From assembly GCA_943788345.1 (NCBI GenBank), contig CALSPX010000009.1, forward strand, positions 62,001 to 126,000: a stretch of DNA of 64,000 bases, given 5' to 3'. The DNA is from Ascidiaceihabitans sp023955215 (GTDB lineage Bacteria; Pseudomonadota; Alphaproteobacteria; Rhodobacterales; Rhodobacteraceae). Shown here one piece after another: positions 25,452-34,852 of this stretch. How positions within the stretch are numbered: the first letter of the stretch is position 1; each line of letters opens with the position of its first letter. A program made the position numbers and the translations under genes. Below the pieces are notes generated by a model, which had not been told where the DNA came from, searched no databases, and was given only the letters and a program-made list of their open reading frames with translations.

Positions 25452-26627
25452 TTATGGTCGCTCAAGACACATTGCAACGCCCATTCCACCGCCAATACAA
25501 AGGGTGGCGAGCCCCTTTTTCGCCCCACGGCGCTTCATCTCAAACAACAAGGTGTTCAAGATTCGTGCACCAGATGCCCCAATTGGATGTCCAATCGCAA
25601 TTGCACCACCGTTGACGTTTACGACCTCTGGGTTCCAACCCATTTCCTTGTTGACGGCACAGGCCTGAGCCGCGAACGCTTCATTTGCTTCAACAAGGTC
25701 GAGATCTTCTGCTTTCCAGCCGGCCTTTTCCAGTGCCTTACGGCTTGCGTGGATAGGGCCAACGCCCATGATTGCAGGGTCTAGGCCCGCGGTCGCGTAG
25801 GACGCAATCCGTGCGAGTGGTTCAATTCCACGTTTTTCGGCATCATCTGCCGTCATCAACAGGGCGGCGGCAGCACCGTCGTTCAGGCCAGAGGCATTTG
25901 CTGCCGTCACTGATCCTTCTTTAGCAAATGCTGGACGCAATTTTTGCATTGCAGCCATCGTCGCGCCGTGTCGAATGTATTCGTCGGCGTCTACAATAAT
26001 ATCGCCTTTGCGGGTTTTGACTGTGAAGGCTGCAATCTCATCCGCGAACCGACCAGCAAGCTGTGCGGCTTCGGCTTTGTTCTGCGACGCGACTGCAAAT
26101 TCGTCCTGCATGTCGCGAGTGATTTTCCATTTCTCTGCTACGTTTTCAGCAGTTTGGCCCATGTGGTATCCGTTAAAGGCATCCCACAGCCCATCGCGGA
26201 TCATTGTATCGATATATTTCATGTCGCCCATTTTATGGCCTGCACGTAGATGCGCGGCATGGGGGCTAAGGGTCATGTTTTCTTGACCACCGGCTGCAAC
26301 GATATCCGCGTCACCTAGTTGGATATGTTGGGCGGCCAGTGCAACCGCGCGAAGGCCCGAACCACAAACCTGGTTGATTGACCAAGCTGATGCTTCTTGG
26401 GGAAGGCCTGCGTTGATGTGGGCTTGGCGCGCTGGGTTTTGGCCCTGTGCTGCGGTTAAGACTTGGCCGAGGATTGTTTCAGAGACTTCTGCTTTTTCAA
26501 TTCCGGCCCGTTCGACGATTGCTTCCAATACGGATGTACCCAAATCATGGGCTGGTGTGTTGGCGAATGCGCCGCCGAAGCTGCCCACTGCTGTGCGCGC
26601 TGCGGACGCAATGACGATGTTGGTCAT
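25452..26627 (-). CDS. phbA: Acetyl-CoA acetyltransferase PhbA (thiolase)
   Basis: This biosynthetic thiolase condenses two acetyl-CoA into acetoacetyl-CoA. The 391-residue protein has the nucleophile C88 in NQVCGSGLRAV, the catalytic His in GHPIGASGARI and the second Cys in CIGGGMGVAM. It is full length. It is followed by its own terminator and then phbB. The polymerase phaC is not in the window. Confidence 0.95.
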   Translation of the reverse strand: MTNIVIASAARTAVGSFGGAFANTPAHDLGTSVLEAIVERAGIEKAEVSETILGQVLTAAQGQNPARQAHINAGLPQEASAWSINQVCGSGLRAVALAAQHIQLGDADIVAAGGQENMTLSPHAAHLRAGHKMGDMKYIDTMIRDGLWDAFNGYHMGQTAENVAEKWKITRDMQDEFAVASQNKAEAAQLAGRFADEIAAFTVKTRKGDIIVDADEYIRHGATMAAMQKLRPAFAKEGSVTAANASGLNDGAAAALLMTADDAEKRGIEPLARIASYATAGLDPAIMGVGPIHASRKALEKAGWKAEDLDLVEANEAFAAQACAVNKEMGWNPEVVNVNGGAIAIGHPIGASGARILNTLLFEMKRRGAKKGLATLCIGGGMGVAMCLERP

Positions 26628-26756
26628 GAAAATAGATCCTCTAATTTGTCTAAGTGCTAGGTAGTTTCGTTGATCTAAAAGTGGACCAACGCTCTACAAA
26701 AATGATACTAATATCATTTATTTCGGTGCGACAACTGGCAGCAGAGGGAGGTGCCG

Positions 26757-27596
26757 TTATGACGCAGCGTGCACCGCACTGTTTTCGGCCCACCGTGGCC
26801 GGACCGATGGGGCACTGAAATAAAAGCCCTGCAGGCAATCGGCACCTAGTGCGATTAGTGTTTCGGCCTCCGCTCGTGTTTCAACAAATTCCGCGACAGT
26901 GAGCATGTCAAAATGCTTGGCGATATCTATCATCGCACGCACCAACGCTTGATTGTCTGGGTCGCTATCGATGGATTTGATGAATTGGCCATCAATTTTG
27001 AGGACGTCAAACATAAAGTCCTTGAAATAGCGAAGTGCTGTATGACCTGATCCGAAATCATCAAGGGCAAAGCTGACACCCAAAAGTTGGAGCTCGTCCA
27101 TGAACTTCACTACTTTATGTGGTTCGCTCATGGCCGAACTCTCTGTTATCTCAAGGATCAGCCGCTCTGCTATGGTTTCGTCGCGTTCAAGCCAACGGTA
27201 AAAATTGCGTTTCCATGGCCCAAATCCAATGCTGCGTGCGGACATATTAATAGACAGCCGCAGATCGGGTTTTTTGAATAAGCTTTGCATACCCATGTTG
27301 AGCGACAAGGCGTCAATCCGCCGCCCCAACTCGGTATCTTCAATAACGTGGATAAAATCCTTGGCTGGGATAATGCGACCAGTCGCGTCCATGACGCGGA
27401 TCAACCCCTCATAAAACCCAACCTGTCGTGGGTCACAGGACATCATGACGGGCTGGTACGCGAGCAGTGTTTGTTTATGCTGAATTGCAGCATCCACCAT
27501 TTGAATCGTTTGGCTGTCACGTTTGGCGATCGCGATGTTGAGTGGGCTTTGCATTAGGCCTGCAGCATCTTGCTTTTGTGTGTGTCGCTGATTCAT
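26757..27596 (-). CDS. EAL domain protein (c-di-GMP phosphodiesterase)
   Basis: This is a 279-residue stand-alone EAL domain with no transmembrane or GGDEF part. Catalytic positions look intact: the EAL motif appears as E63-G-L, followed by SINMS, EITES, DDFGSG, KIDGQFIK, EFVE and LQGFYFSAP. It therefore probably degrades cyclic di-GMP. GAGGTGG before the start supports ATG 27596. It is divergent from tag. Confidence 0.88.
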   Translation of the reverse strand: MNQRHTQKQDAAGLMQSPLNIAIAKRDSQTIQMVDAAIQHKQTLLAYQPVMMSCDPRQVGFYEGLIRVMDATGRIIPAKDFIHVIEDTELGRRIDALSLNMGMQSLFKKPDLRLSINMSARSIGFGPWKRNFYRWLERDETIAERLILEITESSAMSEPHKVVKFMDELQLLGVSFALDDFGSGHTALRYFKDFMFDVLKIDGQFIKSIDSDPDNQALVRAMIDIAKHFDMLTVAEFVETRAEAETLIALGADCLQGFYFSAPSVRPRWAENSAVHAAS

Positions 27597-27710
27597 TTTG
27601 TGCCACCTCTTTGCAAAACGTTTTTATCACGTGGCTGGGTGATCTAATAACGACTTACGTGGCGCTTTTTGTGCTAATTGACGGACACTTAAATTAGAAA
27701 GTTACTTATC

Positions 27711-28280
27711 ATGGAACGCTGCGGCTGGGTTGGGCTCGAACAAATTTACGTTGATTATCATGATACCGACTGGGGCGTTCCGGAATACGATAGCCGCGCG
27801 CTGTGGGAAAAGCTGGTGCTTGATGGTTTTCAGGCTGGTCTAAGTTGGCTCACGATATTGAAAAAGCGTGAGAATTTCCGCGCAGCGTTTGCAGGGTTCG
27901 ACCCCAATGTCATTGCGACTTGGGGTGAAGATGACGTTGAACGCCTTTTGCAAGACGCCGGAATTATTCGTCATCGTGGTAAGATTGAAGCTACCATTGG
28001 CAATGCGCGGGTCTGGCAAAAGATTGAGCAACGTGAAGGATTTGATACGTTTTTGTGGAATTATGTGGGTGGGGCACCTCTTCAAAATCATTGGGCGACC
28101 CAAGCAGATGTTCCTCCCTTTACCGAATTGTCGACTCAAATTTCGAAGGATTTGAAGAAGGAAGGTTTCCGTTTTTGCGGACCAACAATCGTCTATGCAT
28201 TCATGGAAGCGGTGGGAATGGTCAACGATCACATCGTGACCTGTCCACGTCATGCAGAAGTTGCCAAACTAATCCGCTAA
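27711..28280 (+). CDS. tag: DNA-3-methyladenine glycosylase I
   Basis: Tag removes 3-methyladenine from alkylated DNA. The 189-residue protein has the zinc ligands C4 and H17 near the N-terminus (MERCGW, YHDTDWGVP) and the C-terminal H and C in HIVTCPRH, plus LDGFQAGLSWLTILKKREN. Length is normal. Confidence 0.95.
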   Translation: MERCGWVGLEQIYVDYHDTDWGVPEYDSRALWEKLVLDGFQAGLSWLTILKKRENFRAAFAGFDPNVIATWGEDDVERLLQDAGIIRHRGKIEATIGNARVWQKIEQREGFDTFLWNYVGGAPLQNHWATQADVPPFTELSTQISKDLKKEGFRFCGPTIVYAFMEAVGMVNDHIVTCPRHAEVAKLIR

Positions 28281-28287
28281 AACGCCG

Positions 28288-28315
28288 TTGACTCTGTGCC
28301 TGCGCCCCGTATAAG
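28288..28315 (+). promoter_or_regulatory. Sigma-70 type promoter of rpsD
   Basis: TTGACT (28288-28293), a 16-base spacer, and TATAAG (28310-28315), about 110 bases upstream of the rpsD start. It is the clearest housekeeping promoter seen in the window. Confidence 0.6.
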
Positions 28316-28424
28316 CGCGACTTCATTGGTGTTGGTGGCCCCTGCAAGGGGATGCCTGTCGGGGTTCGCCCAAAGGACAACGCCCTTCATAGCCAGAAAT
28401 GGCACCCTTAGAAGGAGATCAGTC

Positions 28425-29045
28425 GTGACTAAACGTACGTCTGCCAAACATAAAATTGACCGTCGCATGGGCGAAAACATCTGGGGCCGCGCTAAATCCC
28501 CAGTAAACCGTCGTGAATATGGCCCAGGCCAGCACGGTCAACGTCGTAAGGGCAAATTGTCCGATTTCGGTATCCAGCTTCGCGCAAAGCAAAAGCTAAA
28601 AGGGTACTACGGCGATCTTACAGAAAAACAATTCCGTCGCATCTATGGCGAAGCGGTTCGTGTTGGTGGCGATACAGGTGAAAACTTGATCGGCCTACTA
28701 GAACGCCGCTTGGACGCTGTTGTGTACCGCGCTAAATTCGTGGCAACTGTATTTGCTGCGCGTCAGTTCGTGAACCACGGCCACGTCAAAGTGAACGGTA
28801 AAAAAGTAAACATCCCATCATACCGCGTTAAAGAGGGTGATGTGATCGAAGTTCGTGATCGTTCCAAGCAATTGGCCGTTTTGCTAGAAGCCACACAATT
28901 GGCTGAGCGCGACGTTCCTGATTACATGGACGTTGACCACTCAAAAATGACTGCAACATTTGTGCGCACACCAACATTGGGCGACGTTCCGTACCCAGTT
29001 GTTATGGAGCCAAACTTGGTTGTTGAATTCTACGCGAAGAACTAA
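28425..29045 (+). CDS. rpsD: 30S ribosomal protein S4
   Basis: S4 is a primary 16S rRNA-binding protein of the small subunit. The 206-residue protein has the N-terminal S4 domain (RREYGPGQHGQRRKGKLSDFG) and the S4 RNA-binding domain (RRLDAVVYRAKF, HGHVKVNGKKVNIPSYRV). GTG at 28425 has AAGGAG eight bases upstream; the longer open frame upstream is leader, not coding. It stands alone with its own promoter and terminator. Confidence 0.97.
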   Translation: MTKRTSAKHKIDRRMGENIWGRAKSPVNRREYGPGQHGQRRKGKLSDFGIQLRAKQKLKGYYGDLTEKQFRRIYGEAVRVGGDTGENLIGLLERRLDAVVYRAKFVATVFAARQFVNHGHVKVNGKKVNIPSYRVKEGDVIEVRDRSKQLAVLLEATQLAERDVPDYMDVDHSKMTATFVRTPTLGDVPYPVVMEPNLVVEFYAKN

Positions 29046-29070
29046 TCTTCGCCGAAATTTGAATAGTATT

Positions 29071-29096
29071 AAGGCCGTCCAATTTGGGCGGCCTTT
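29071..29096 (+). terminator. Rho-independent terminator of rpsD
   Basis: Stem AAGGCCGTCC / GGGCGGCCTT (one G-T pair), loop AATTT, followed by a T-run, 26 bases after the stop. Confidence 0.9.
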
Positions 29097-29200
29097 TTCG
29101 TTTGTGACACTTCCAGCGGAAATTTGGGTGCGTCAGAAATCCAGCTTTTATTGTGGTGTTCAGAACGATATGTCTGTCCTGACATATGAGGGCTGATGAA

Positions 29201-30286
29201 ATGACATCTATCAAGGCGCAACCAGGCATTATGGATATTGAGCTGTACCAAAGCGGTGCAGCCCATATTGAAGGCGTGGATAATGTCATCAAACTTAGCT
29301 CGAATGAAAATCCATTAGGCCCAAGCCCTAAAGCAATTGAGGCATATCAGCGGGCAGCCAACAATCTGCACCGTTACCCGTCCTCGGATCAGATTGGGTT
29401 ACGCAGCGCGATTGGTGAGGTTTTATCACTCGATGCTGATCGCATTATTTGTGGCGCGGGCTCCGATGAAATCATCGCATTTTTGTGCCAGGCCTTTGCG
29501 GGGCCAGGTGATGAGGTGATCCACACCGAACACGGCTTTGCGATGTATCGCATTTCTGCGTTGTCTGCGGGCGCGACCCCTATTGAGGTGCGTGAGAACG
29601 AACGCGTGACTGACGTGGATACCATTCTCGAAGCTTGTACTCCCGAGACCAAGTTGGTGTTTATTGCCAATCCCAACAACCCAACGGGTACGATGATCGG
29701 CGAGGCCGAGATTGCCCGTCTCGCTGATGCTTTGCCGTCCCAAGCGATCCTTGTCCTTGATGGTGCCTACGCGGAATTCGTTGAGGGGTATGATGGCGGT
29801 GCCGCTTTGGTCGATAAACGCGAAAATGTCTTTATGACGCGCACATTTTCCAAACTGTATGGATTGGGCAGCCTACGCGTTGGCTGGGGATATGGTCCTG
29901 CGGCATTGGTCAATGTCTTGAATCGAATCCGTGGCCCGTTCAACCTTAGCCAATCAGCATTGGATGCAGCAGAGGCCGCAATGCGTGACTTGGAATACAC
30001 AAACTACTGCCGCCACGAGAACGAAAAGTGGCGCACCTGGTTGGCGAATGGGTTATCCGAGATCGGCGTCCCATCGGATGTGAGCCAAGCCAACTTTATT
30101 TTGGCACGTTTCGCCAATCAGGCTGAGGCAGAGAACTGCGATACTTATCTGCAATCCCAAGGTTTGGTTGTTCGCCGTGTTGCGGGCTATAAGTTGCCCA
30201 ACGCACTTCGTATTACGGTTGGTGACGAAAGCGCATGTCGTCTTGTCCTATCAGCAGTTCAAAATTTTAAAGCAGGCAAACAATGA
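29201..30286 (+). CDS. hisC: Histidinol-phosphate aminotransferase
   Basis: This is a PLP enzyme for histidine and, with its neighbour, probably aromatic amino acid synthesis. The 361-residue protein has KLSSNENPLGPSP, ANPNNPTG, the DGAYAEF loop, and the PLP lysine in TFSKLYGLGSLRVGW. ATG at 29201 follows GAGGG; the ATG at 29186 is further upstream. TGA overlaps the next ATG (ATGA at 30283-30286). Coupling to prephenate dehydrogenase suggests it also transaminates aromatic precursors. Confidence 0.93.
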   Translation: MTSIKAQPGIMDIELYQSGAAHIEGVDNVIKLSSNENPLGPSPKAIEAYQRAANNLHRYPSSDQIGLRSAIGEVLSLDADRIICGAGSDEIIAFLCQAFAGPGDEVIHTEHGFAMYRISALSAGATPIEVRENERVTDVDTILEACTPETKLVFIANPNNPTGTMIGEAEIARLADALPSQAILVLDGAYAEFVEGYDGGAALVDKRENVFMTRTFSKLYGLGSLRVGWGYGPAALVNVLNRIRGPFNLSQSALDAAEAAMRDLEYTNYCRHENEKWRTWLANGLSEIGVPSDVSQANFILARFANQAEAENCDTYLQSQGLVVRRVAGYKLPNALRITVGDESACRLVLSAVQNFKAGKQ

Positions 30287-31206
30287 CCAAAGTATATGAT
30301 CGCGTCGCTTTGATTGGCCTTGGGCTGATTGCATCCTCCATGTTTTGGGCGATGAAACGTTCTGGCTTAGCAGGCGAAGTTGTCGGTTTTGCACGCAGTG
30401 CGGAGACACGTGACACGGCCCGTAAAATCGGACTGTGCGACCACGTATATGATGACGTCAAAGAAGCCGTAAAAGACGCCGATTTGGTTGTGTTGTGCGT
30501 ACCGGTGGGCGTGATGGGGACAGTTGCCGCAGAAATCGCAGGGTCATTGAAAGCAGGGGCCACGGTTTCTGATGTTGGTTCAGTTAAGCAGGATGTTATC
30601 CAATCTGTTGGACCACATCTGCCTGACAACGTGCATTTTATCCCTGCGCATCCGCTTGCTGGTACCGAACACTCAGGCCCCGAAGCCGGATTTGCAGAAC
30701 TGTTTGACAACCGTTGGTGCCTATTGGTTCCAGCGGAAAACACATCAACCGATGCGATCGCTCAGTTGCGTGCGCTTTGGGAAGGTATGGGTTCAAATGT
30801 TGAGGAAATGGACGCAGAACACCACGATCTTGTTCTTGCGGTCACCAGCCACGCGCCCCATCTCATTGCCTATACTATGGTTGGTGTCGCAGATGACTTA
30901 GGCCGCGTGACGGATGGCGAAGTTATCAAGTACTCAGCTGCTGGATTTCGCGACTTTACCCGGATTGCAGCAAGCGACCCAACGATGTGGCGCGATGTAT
31001 TCCTAAGTAACAAAGACGCGACCTTGGAAATTCTCGGGCGTTTCACCGAGGAGCTGTTTGCGTTGCAACGTGCTATTCGAACAGGTGACGGCGACCACTT
31101 GTTTGATTACTTCACCCGCACGCGTGCCATTCGCCGTGGTATCATTGAAGCGGGGCAGGACACGGCTGCACCAAACTTTGGCCGTGGCGCAAAGGACGCC
31201 GAGTGA
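30283..31206 (+). CDS. tyrC: Prephenate/arogenate dehydrogenase
   Basis: This NAD(P)-dependent enzyme of tyrosine synthesis is 307 residues long. The Rossmann motif ALIGLGLIASSMFWA is at residues 9-23, with ALSAG-free GxGxxA in place of GxGxxG; HPLAGTEHSGPEAG binds substrate and TSHAPHLIAYTM lies in the dimer domain. It overlaps hisC upstream and the extensin gene downstream (GTGA at 31203-31206). Confidence 0.9.
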   Translation: MTKVYDRVALIGLGLIASSMFWAMKRSGLAGEVVGFARSAETRDTARKIGLCDHVYDDVKEAVKDADLVVLCVPVGVMGTVAAEIAGSLKAGATVSDVGSVKQDVIQSVGPHLPDNVHFIPAHPLAGTEHSGPEAGFAELFDNRWCLLVPAENTSTDAIAQLRALWEGMGSNVEEMDAEHHDLVLAVTSHAPHLIAYTMVGVADDLGRVTDGEVIKYSAAGFRDFTRIAASDPTMWRDVFLSNKDATLEILGRFTEELFALQRAIRTGDGDHLFDYFTRTRAIRRGIIEAGQDTAAPNFGRGAKDAE

Positions 31207-31976
31207 TCCGTCTCACTTTCATTGCGGCAATGTTAATGGCCGATGTAGCATGGGCTGGGCTGGATCTCTCGTTGCGCCCTGTTGGACGTGCTGGGACAGG
31301 TGCCCGCAATGTCGAAGCGTTGGCCGAACGCCCGCTTGAAGCCCAGTTGCATCTGGTGGCTGTCGCATCAATCGGTACCAGTTCTTCGTTACGCCCAACG
31401 CTACGTCCAAATGGAGTTGTCACTCAGGCGATGGCGCGAAAGAACAAGCGCCTCAAAGGGGCCGTTTGTGGGGACCCAGATATTCAAGGTGAGGTGGTGG
31501 GGCGTGTCCCGGGCAAGCTTAATGGCTGCGGCGTTGAAAACGCGGTGCGTGTGCGCAACGTTGCCGGCATTACTCTGAGCCAACAATCAGTGATGGATTG
31601 TGGGACCGCAAAAGCGTTGAAAAAATGGATCAACAAAGGGGCCAAACCCGCTGTTGGCAGCAAGGGCGGCGGGTTGTCTGGTCTCAAAGTTGCGGCACAC
31701 TATTCTTGCCGCACCCGCAACAATAAAGCGGGTGCTAAGATTTCAGAACATGGAAAAGGCCGCGCTATTGATATCTCGGGTTTGGTTTTGAACGATGGCC
31801 GTACCATCAGCGTCCTTAAGGGCTGGCACAACGCGGATAGCAAAACGATGCGAAGTGCGCATAAAAAAGCATGTGGGCCGTTTGGAACTGTCCTTGGCCC
31901 TAATGCTGATCGCTATCATCAGGACCATTTCCATTTTGATACGGCCCGTTACCGCAGTGGCCCATATTGCCGTTAA
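31203..31976 (+). CDS. Extensin-like family protein, exported
   Basis: This is a 257-residue protein with a signal peptide (to about VAWA, residue 18) and a C-terminal extensin-like domain of the LAS/M15 peptidase type. Metal-ligand-like motifs are SEHGKGRAIDISG and DRYHQDHFHFD, so a role as a cell-wall peptidase is likely. The family cysteines (CGVENAV, DCGTAK, YSCRTR, KACGPF, PYCR) are present. GTG start overlaps the tyrC stop; its stop interlocks with DUF2125 at 31973-31976. Confidence 0.88.
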   Translation: MIRLTFIAAMLMADVAWAGLDLSLRPVGRAGTGARNVEALAERPLEAQLHLVAVASIGTSSSLRPTLRPNGVVTQAMARKNKRLKGAVCGDPDIQGEVVGRVPGKLNGCGVENAVRVRNVAGITLSQQSVMDCGTAKALKKWINKGAKPAVGSKGGGLSGLKVAAHYSCRTRNNKAGAKISEHGKGRAIDISGLVLNDGRTISVLKGWHNADSKTMRSAHKKACGPFGTVLGPNADRYHQDHFHFDTARYRSGPYCR

Positions 31977-32977
31977 CGCAAGACGATCTTTGGGGCCGGA
32001 CCGATTGGAATAAAGCCAATTAACATCATGCCACCCCGCAAATTCAGTTGAATATCTAAAGCATTGGGATCACCCGAAAAGCGGGCAAGGGTACTTAACC
32101 CGCTTTCAGCTTGTTGGCGTAAACTGCTGCTAAGGGCACCAGATCGCTCTGCCAAATCCAACATCACTTGCCAATTTTCGGCCTGAATATTTAGCGTGCC
32201 TGTAGGTGTGCCTGTTGCGTCGACCTCCAAGTCAGCCGCGAAAAATAATCGCAGATCAGCCCACACCGCTTCGGCCAGCTTTAGTTTGATCTGACGCGGC
32301 TGTGGTCGCGCGGCTTCAACTGCGCTGATATCCCATGGTTTGTCGAAAATGATGTCGGCATCAAGCGTGAAAGTATCAAAGGTTAAGGGCCAATCGTCTG
32401 GCAGGCGAAGGGCCGCGCGCGGCGCATCGCCCGGTCGTAAATTCGCGGCTTCAGCGTCGATCTTGTACCGCGTAGGCGTTGTTTGATTTTGGTCCATGGT
32501 CAAACGTAAATTGTCCGCACTTAACACGGTTTGTTCGTTTGTGTTCAGTGACCAAGGGCCCGTCAGTGCTGCTATTTGTTCAAGCTCCAGTGCAGCACCT
32601 GGGTGCAACTTTAGATCGGCAGCGCCTTGGGCGAACTCTAGGGATGAACGCCCCTCAGCGGTGACAAACGAAATTGGGTCGCTGGGAAGCACAAGAGTTA
32701 GATCACCAGGCCAATAGGTCGGTGCACCAATCTGGAGCGCTGGCAAATTGATCACCACGCCGCCGTCAGTATCAGCCAACACAATATCTGTCATATCGGC
32801 GTCAACACGGGCAGGGAAGCCACGCAGATCAAGTGACGCATAGTCGGCTTGCCATCCATCCGTGCGGCGGTCTTCGAACCATGTATCAAGTGCTGTTTTC
32901 ATGCCGAACCCCAAAATAGCCCACCACGCACACCAAACCACAGTCACAAGTAAGATGATCCACAATAGCCAGCGCAT
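31973..32977 (-). CDS. DUF2125 family protein
   Basis: This is a 334-residue protein with one N-terminal membrane helix (residues 2-24) and a long beta-rich periplasmic part, the DUF2125 pattern. The first part reads WFEDRRTDGWQADYASLDL, then a GFPARVD stretch typical of the family. Function is unknown. It is divergent from chaC with 73 bases between starts. Confidence 0.82.
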   Translation of the reverse strand: MRWLLWIILLVTVVWCAWWAILGFGMKTALDTWFEDRRTDGWQADYASLDLRGFPARVDADMTDIVLADTDGGVVINLPALQIGAPTYWPGDLTLVLPSDPISFVTAEGRSSLEFAQGAADLKLHPGAALELEQIAALTGPWSLNTNEQTVLSADNLRLTMDQNQTTPTRYKIDAEAANLRPGDAPRAALRLPDDWPLTFDTFTLDADIIFDKPWDISAVEAARPQPRQIKLKLAEAVWADLRLFFAADLEVDATGTPTGTLNIQAENWQVMLDLAERSGALSSSLRQQAESGLSTLARFSGDPNALDIQLNLRGGMMLIGFIPIGPAPKIVLR

Positions 32978-33050
32978 AACAGACCCTTTCGCTTTGGTTC
33001 GAAATCGGGTTTATCCAAGGTCAGTGAAAAGAACCAGAGTGGTGTTGAGA

Positions 33051-33581
33051 ATGACGATGTGGGTGTTTGGCTATGGCAGCCTTTTGTGGAACCCTGGTTT
33101 TGAGATTGCAGAGCGGGCCGTTGCAACATTGCCAAACTACGCACGTTCTTTTTGCATGCGTTCAATTCACCATCGCGGGACGGTCGACGATCCTGGTTTG
33201 GTTCTGGCACTCGATGAACGCAGTGGGGCGCAATGTGCCGGTGTGGCTTTTGCCGTTGCTGCGGGTAAAGAAGACGAAACACTTCAATATTTGCGTGAGC
33301 GCGAGTTGGTATCCTCTGCGTACTTAGAGAAAACCCTACTACTAAATTTGGCTGACGGGCGTAGAGTTGAAGCCGTGACCTACGTCATTGATGAAAGCCA
33401 TGAACAATATTGCAGTGATCTGCCACTGGAAGAACAAGCGCAAATTATCGCCAATGCGGTCGGAGGGCGTGGGCCAAATTGGGAATATTTGTACAACACA
33501 GCCAATCATTTACGCGATATCGACCTGCGTGATCCTGATTTAGAGTGGCTTACAAAACGGGTCCGCGAGTTGGTTGCATAA
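33051..33581 (+). CDS. Gamma-glutamylcyclotransferase (ChaC family)
   Basis: This 176-residue enzyme of the ChaC type degrades glutathione to 5-oxoproline and Cys-Gly. The substrate-binding loop VFGYGSLLWNPGF is at residues 4-16, and the catalytic glutamate is expected in YLRERELVSSAY. ATG at 33051 (second ATG at 33057) fits the family; the frame upstream is antisense to DUF2125. Confidence 0.88.
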   Translation: MTMWVFGYGSLLWNPGFEIAERAVATLPNYARSFCMRSIHHRGTVDDPGLVLALDERSGAQCAGVAFAVAAGKEDETLQYLRERELVSSAYLEKTLLLNLADGRRVEAVTYVIDESHEQYCSDLPLEEQAQIIANAVGGRGPNWEYLYNTANHLRDIDLRDPDLEWLTKRVRELVA

Positions 33582-33652
33582 TTCCTTGGCTCTTTAGGTG
33601 AATTTTGTCTAGGTTGTAAGCCAGAGCAGACACAAAGCCCGGAGCATGGCGC

Positions 33653-34852
33653 ATGGCGCAGGCAGACAACGAGGCACAGCCACATTTTACGCAACCAGTA
33701 CGCCAGATCGTACTGATGTTGACGGTGATTGGCTTGACCACATTTGGCGCATTTGTTGCGCTTCCACAGGTGTTGCCTGTGTTCGAAGCCAACCCGCAGC
33801 TCAACAGTTTTATCTTTTTGGTGTTTTTGATTGGTGTCGTTGCCTGTTTTTGGCAAGTGTTCCAACTGATCGGATCCGTCATTTGGCTTAAACGGTTTGC
33901 CTCTGATACTTCTGAAGTGAATTCAAAAGCACCGCAGTTACTTGCGCCTTTGGCATCACTTTTGCGCACACGTGGTGCGCGGATGCAGATCAATACGTCT
34001 TCAACGCGCTCCATCTTGGACTCCGTTGCAACGCGGATTGATGAAGCCCGCGAAATTACGCGCTATATCGTCAACACTCTGATTTTCTTGGGATTGCTGG
34101 GCACGTTTTATGGTTTGGCAACCACAGTTCCTGCATTGGTCGACACAATCCGCAGTCTAGCCCCAAAAGACGGTGAGGCCAGCGTGGCAGTGTTTGGCCG
34201 CTTGATGACAGGGCTGGAATCCCAACTGAGCGGCATGGGCGTTGCCTTTGCCTCATCATTGCTTGGCCTAGCTGGGTCTTTGGTTGTCGGTATCTTAGAG
34301 CTGTTTGCAGGGCACGGTCAGAACCGTTTCTATCGTGAACTTGAAGAATGGCTTAGCTCAATCACACGTGTTGGTTTCTCGTCAGGTGAAGATGCATCCT
34401 CGGAACAAGCCGCGATGACAAGTGTTCTTGACCACATGGCAGAACAGATGGAAGCAATGCAGCAGATGTTTGTTCAGTCTGATGTCAGCCGCTCAATGGT
34501 GGATGAACGCCTTGGTCAACTAAGCGATTCAATCGAGCGCATGACATACCAGATGCAACATGGCGATGCTGAGAATTCAGCACTTGAACGTGTTGCTGCT
34601 GGTCAAGAACGCCTTATCGCGCACTTTGAAAGCCAAGGTGGGGGCGAAGGTGGTATGGACGCGGAAAGTCGGATGCGATTGCGGTCTATAGATGTCCAAA
34701 TGTTGCGTATTCTCGAAGAAATTTCCGCAGGTCGTCAGGAAAGCATGGCAGAGCTGCGTACTGATATTTCTGCACTTGCCCAAGCGCTTTCACAACCGCG
34801 TGGACAAGCACGTAGATTGGCAAGATCTAGATCACAAGACGAGGCTGAGTAA
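33653..34852 (+). CDS. MotA/TolQ/ExbB-type proton channel protein
   Basis: This is a 399-residue inner-membrane protein. Two helices lie near residues 17-40 and 50-78, a cytoplasmic loop follows, and the conserved channel block has TRYIVNTLIFLGLLGTFYGLATT and GMGVAFASSLLGLAGSLVVGILE (residues about 137-225). It has a long soluble tail (residues 235-399) rich in helix-forming sequence, longer than TolQ or ExbB. It overlaps the next gene by one base (TAATG). Together they form a stator-like pair; the process driven by it is unknown. Confidence 0.85.
   Translation: MAQADNEAQPHFTQPVRQIVLMLTVIGLTTFGAFVALPQVLPVFEANPQLNSFIFLVFLIGVVACFWQVFQLIGSVIWLKRFASDTSEVNSKAPQLLAPLASLLRTRGARMQINTSSTRSILDSVATRIDEAREITRYIVNTLIFLGLLGTFYGLATTVPALVDTIRSLAPKDGEASVAVFGRLMTGLESQLSGMGVAFASSLLGLAGSLVVGILELFAGHGQNRFYRELEEWLSSITRVGFSSGEDASSEQAAMTSVLDHMAEQMEAMQQMFVQSDVSRSMVDERLGQLSDSIERMTYQMQHGDAENSALERVAAGQERLIAHFESQGGGEGGMDAESRMRLRSIDVQMLRILEEISAGRQESMAELRTDISALAQALSQPRGQARRLARSRSQDEAE

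Noticed and set aside
28296..28424. N-terminal extension of rpsD
   Set aside because: It contains the promoter and leader; the GTG with AAGGAG gives the correct 206 residues.
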